From a virus, in the IMG/VR virus record IMGVR_UViG_3300028025_001883, positions 1 through 21,124 of that record: a stretch of 21,124 nucleotides of DNA; one strand, written 5' to 3'. Both the position numbers and the translations under genes were made by a program. Shown here in pieces: positions 19,943-21,124 of the stretch (position 1 is its first letter; each line of letters begins with the position of its first letter). The notes beneath the pieces are model-generated. The model was given only the letters and a program-made list of their open reading frames with translations. It had not been told where the DNA came from and did no database searches.

Positions 19943-20328
19943 AGTTCGTTCGGGGTTAGGGATTGGAGGGCTTTTTGGGCAACAGATCTGCATCCATGTC
20001 CATTATCGCATTGCATATCTGTGTAATCGAATGTCGTAATCATTTGTAACGCCTCCGCCAGCCTGTCTCGCTGCTCAGTAATCTCGGAGAGTGTTTTCAT
20101 GTCCCCTAAAATCTCAGCCAGCCTGTCCCGCTGCTTTATTGCTTCATGCAGTTCCGCGCCCAAATACTCGCAGCATTGACCTTTGGCTAACCATTTTTCG
20201 CGCATGTCATTTCCCTGTTTCCGCGCCTCGTCCCGCTCGCGCCTAGCTTCTTTTAAGAGTTCCCATGCAGCCAGTTCACATTGAAGGTCGTTCTCAGCAT
20301 CCGTCTCAGGTGTTGGTCGTGTGTTCAT
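19939..20328 (-). CDS. Coiled-coil protein with QRDRLAE heptads, paralogue 2
   Basis: A 129-residue product starting MNTRPTPETDAENDLQCELA, a T-P-E-T-D-A opening that recurs, from memory, in this kind of phage protein. Helical segments contain LLKEARRERDEARKQGNDMR, EAIKQRDRLAEILGDMK and EITEQRDRLAEALQMITTFD. The end CRSVAQKALQSLTPNEL resembles the downstream paralogue. It is expected to form an extended coiled coil; no catalytic motif. It overlaps both neighbours by ATGA. The repeated QRDRLAE coding unit occurs four times across the two genes at DNA level (near 19682, 19792, 20053 and 20119). Confidence 0.75.
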   Translation of the reverse strand: MNTRPTPETDAENDLQCELAAWELLKEARRERDEARKQGNDMREKWLAKGQCCEYLGAELHEAIKQRDRLAEILGDMKTLSEITEQRDRLAEALQMITTFDYTDMQCDNGHGCRSVAQKALQSLTPNEL

Positions 20329-20648
20329 TCGCCCCCCCTATCCTTAACGAATACTCCGTCAACCATCTTCCCAGTCCGCTTGGAAATGACATCGTATGCG
20401 ACTTGGAGGCATTCTTCCAGCGTCCATCCATACATCTCGGCGAGAAGGATTAGGGTAACGGTTGTATCCCCGATGCCGTCTTTGACATCCATGAGATCAT
20501 TGTATTTAACAGCCATTGAAGTTTCAACTGCTTCTTCAAGCATTTTGTTTGCTTGTCCTCGGTGAGTCCCCTTACCGTTATCCCCGATGATGTTTTTATC
20601 AATCCCCCATTGGAGGACGTTTTGAATTAGTTCGTTCATGTTATTCAT
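20325..20648 (-). CDS. MazG-like nucleotide pyrophosphohydrolase
   Basis: A 107-residue all-helical enzyme of the MazG/dUTPase-like fold. The metal-binding acidic motifs are visible: KMLEEAVETSMAV (Glu38, Glu39, Glu42) and MDVKDGIGDTTVTLILLAEM (Asp54, Asp57, Asp61), followed by the conserved C-terminal KRTGKMVDGVFVK. Such enzymes hydrolyse (d)NTPs or alarmones to monophosphates and may adjust nucleotide pools or host stress signalling during infection. Start at 20648 (MNNMNELI) or 20639; both are close to the stop of the preceding gene. It overlaps the downstream gene by ATGA. Confidence 0.87.
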   Translation of the reverse strand: MNNMNELIQNVLQWGIDKNIIGDNGKGTHRGQANKMLEEAVETSMAVKYNDLMDVKDGIGDTTVTLILLAEMYGWTLEECLQVAYDVISKRTGKMVDGVFVKDRGGE

Positions 20649-20844
20649 TCCAAATGCGTATTTTCAGTTTCTTCGCAAGGCCGACAACCGCGTCAACCTC
20701 GTCATCATGCGTGAAATGGTGTTGCGTCTCGCTCTTGTAAGCAAGCCATTTTCCATCTTTTGTTTTCATCGTGTGGATGTTTTTCCCCTCCATCCATTTC
20801 AGGCGAGGGGAGAGTTCTTCGGGTAGTTCGGGGAATAGGTTCAT
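20641..20844 (-). CDS. Small hypothetical protein (67 aa)
   Basis: The product starts MNLFPELPEELSPRLKWMEG, continues with NIHTMKTKDGKWLAYKSETQ and ends DDEVDAVVGLAKKLKIRIWN-E. The pattern L-S-P-R-L-K-W-M-E...W-x-A-Y...A-x-x-L-x-I-x-x-W-N-E recurs, from memory, in small phage proteins of unknown role. ATG 20844 is chosen for its ATGA overlap with the gene at 20841; a start at 20901 would lie inside that gene. Its stop overlaps the MazG-like start by a few bases, consistent with an operon. Confidence 0.75.
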   Translation of the reverse strand: MNLFPELPEELSPRLKWMEGKNIHTMKTKDGKWLAYKSETQHHFTHDDEVDAVVGLAKKLKIRIWNE

Positions 20845-21047
20845 AGCAGTTCGGATTTCAGCCTTCCCACTTCCAGCCCTCGCCCCGTTTCGATAATGCA
20901 ATGGTCAATGCCGATCATGTCGATAAGCACGTTGGTTAGATATTCCCTGTCAGTCTCTCCGTTGGTGTATGAGGTCGTGATGGACTGGTATCCGCGCTGT
21001 TCGGCTTCATGGGTGGAGTAGGTTGGAGGTATTGGTGGTTGTTTCAT
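20841..21047 (-). CDS. Small hypothetical protein (68 aa)
   Basis: The product starts MKQPPIPPTYSTHEAEQRGY and continues TSYTNGETDREYLTNVLIDM then IGIDHCIIETGRGLEVGRLK. It has a Pro-rich start followed by an alpha/beta pattern. No family recognised. It overlaps the upstream partial gene and the downstream gene, each by ATGA, so it is part of the same leftward operon. Confidence 0.7.
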   Translation of the reverse strand: MKQPPIPPTYSTHEAEQRGYQSITTSYTNGETDREYLTNVLIDMIGIDHCIIETGRGLEVGRLKSELL

Positions 21048-21124
21048 GTTGGTTGATTTGAGCGGTTCTTGGCTTCGCCTAACGCAATCTGCATTTCCAG
21101 ATGGACGGATGCAATTCTTTTCGA
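21044..21124 (-). CDS. 3-prime end of a leftward gene cut by the window edge
   Basis: Reading leftward from the right edge, 26 codons (KRIASVHLEMQIALGEAKNR, then SNQPT) lead to a TGA at 21044-21046 that overlaps the ATG of the next gene by ATGA. The continuous reading and the overlap style shared with the downstream genes support a real gene, but too little remains to name it. Confidence 0.6.
   Translation of the reverse strand, partial: SKRIASVHLEMQIALGEAKNRSNQPT

Noticed and set aside
1-21124. CRISPR array, IS element, integrase or ribosomal RNA
   Set aside because: No regularly spaced repeats, no transposase or tyrosine/serine recombinase motifs and no rRNA-like sequence were seen in the window.

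Overview
The window is part of a tailed double-stranded DNA phage, or a prophage region of one. Reading rightward it carries the end of a very large polyvalent-type protein, terminase small and large subunits, a portal, a scaffold, an SU10-type (DUF5309-like) major capsid protein, a head-decoration candidate, neck candidates, a tail-fibre-like protein, and a holin/CHAP-endolysin lysis pair. No tape measure, sheath or tail tube gene lies in the window. With the SU10-type capsid and large portal this fits a short-tailed (podovirus-like) phage, but that is inference. Gene density is high and ATGA or TGATG overlaps are common. The host cannot be read from the sequence. Many leaders are A-rich and lack a clear Shine-Dalgarno, and the small-gene repertoire resembles, from memory only, freshwater or Verrucomicrobiota-associated phages.

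Layout: 1-8474 is a rightward packaging and portal module followed by a string of very small genes, ending at a strong terminator (8539-8576). 8577-9785 is a leftward block of four small accessory genes. 9786-10730 is a non-coding control region between divergent units, rich in hairpins and repeats, with one candidate rightward promoter. 10731-17735 is the rightward capsid, neck, tail-fibre and lysis module plus two metal-dependent enzymes and a winged-helix protein. 17771-21124 is a second leftward block, tightly overlapping: a RuvC-like resolvase, a MazG-like pyrophosphohydrolase and many small proteins.

The most unusual feature is a set of three imperfect palindromes (8577-8627, 8880-8973, 17771-17821) with integron attC architecture: GAAC/GTTC outer boxes, an unpaired spacer, a 3-bp box, one extrahelical base, a 6-bp stem, a second extrahelical base, then a terminal stem-loop. 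Two of them differ by compensatory base-pair changes. They lie where leftward genes end, and the stop codons of three leftward genes lie inside them. No integrase is visible, so this would be an orphan attC cluster. By extrahelical-base polarity the sites point right while the genes point left.

Other signs of cassette-like mosaicism are an HNH-like gene whose halves are separated by about 421 bp bounded by a 7-bp direct repeat (7735-8162), a 57-codon gene bounded by 22-bp near-identical repeats (6667-6930), and tandem paralogues rich in QRDRLAE heptads (19541-20328). The large N-terminal protein also carries a clear E3-binding-like (peripheral subunit-binding) motif.
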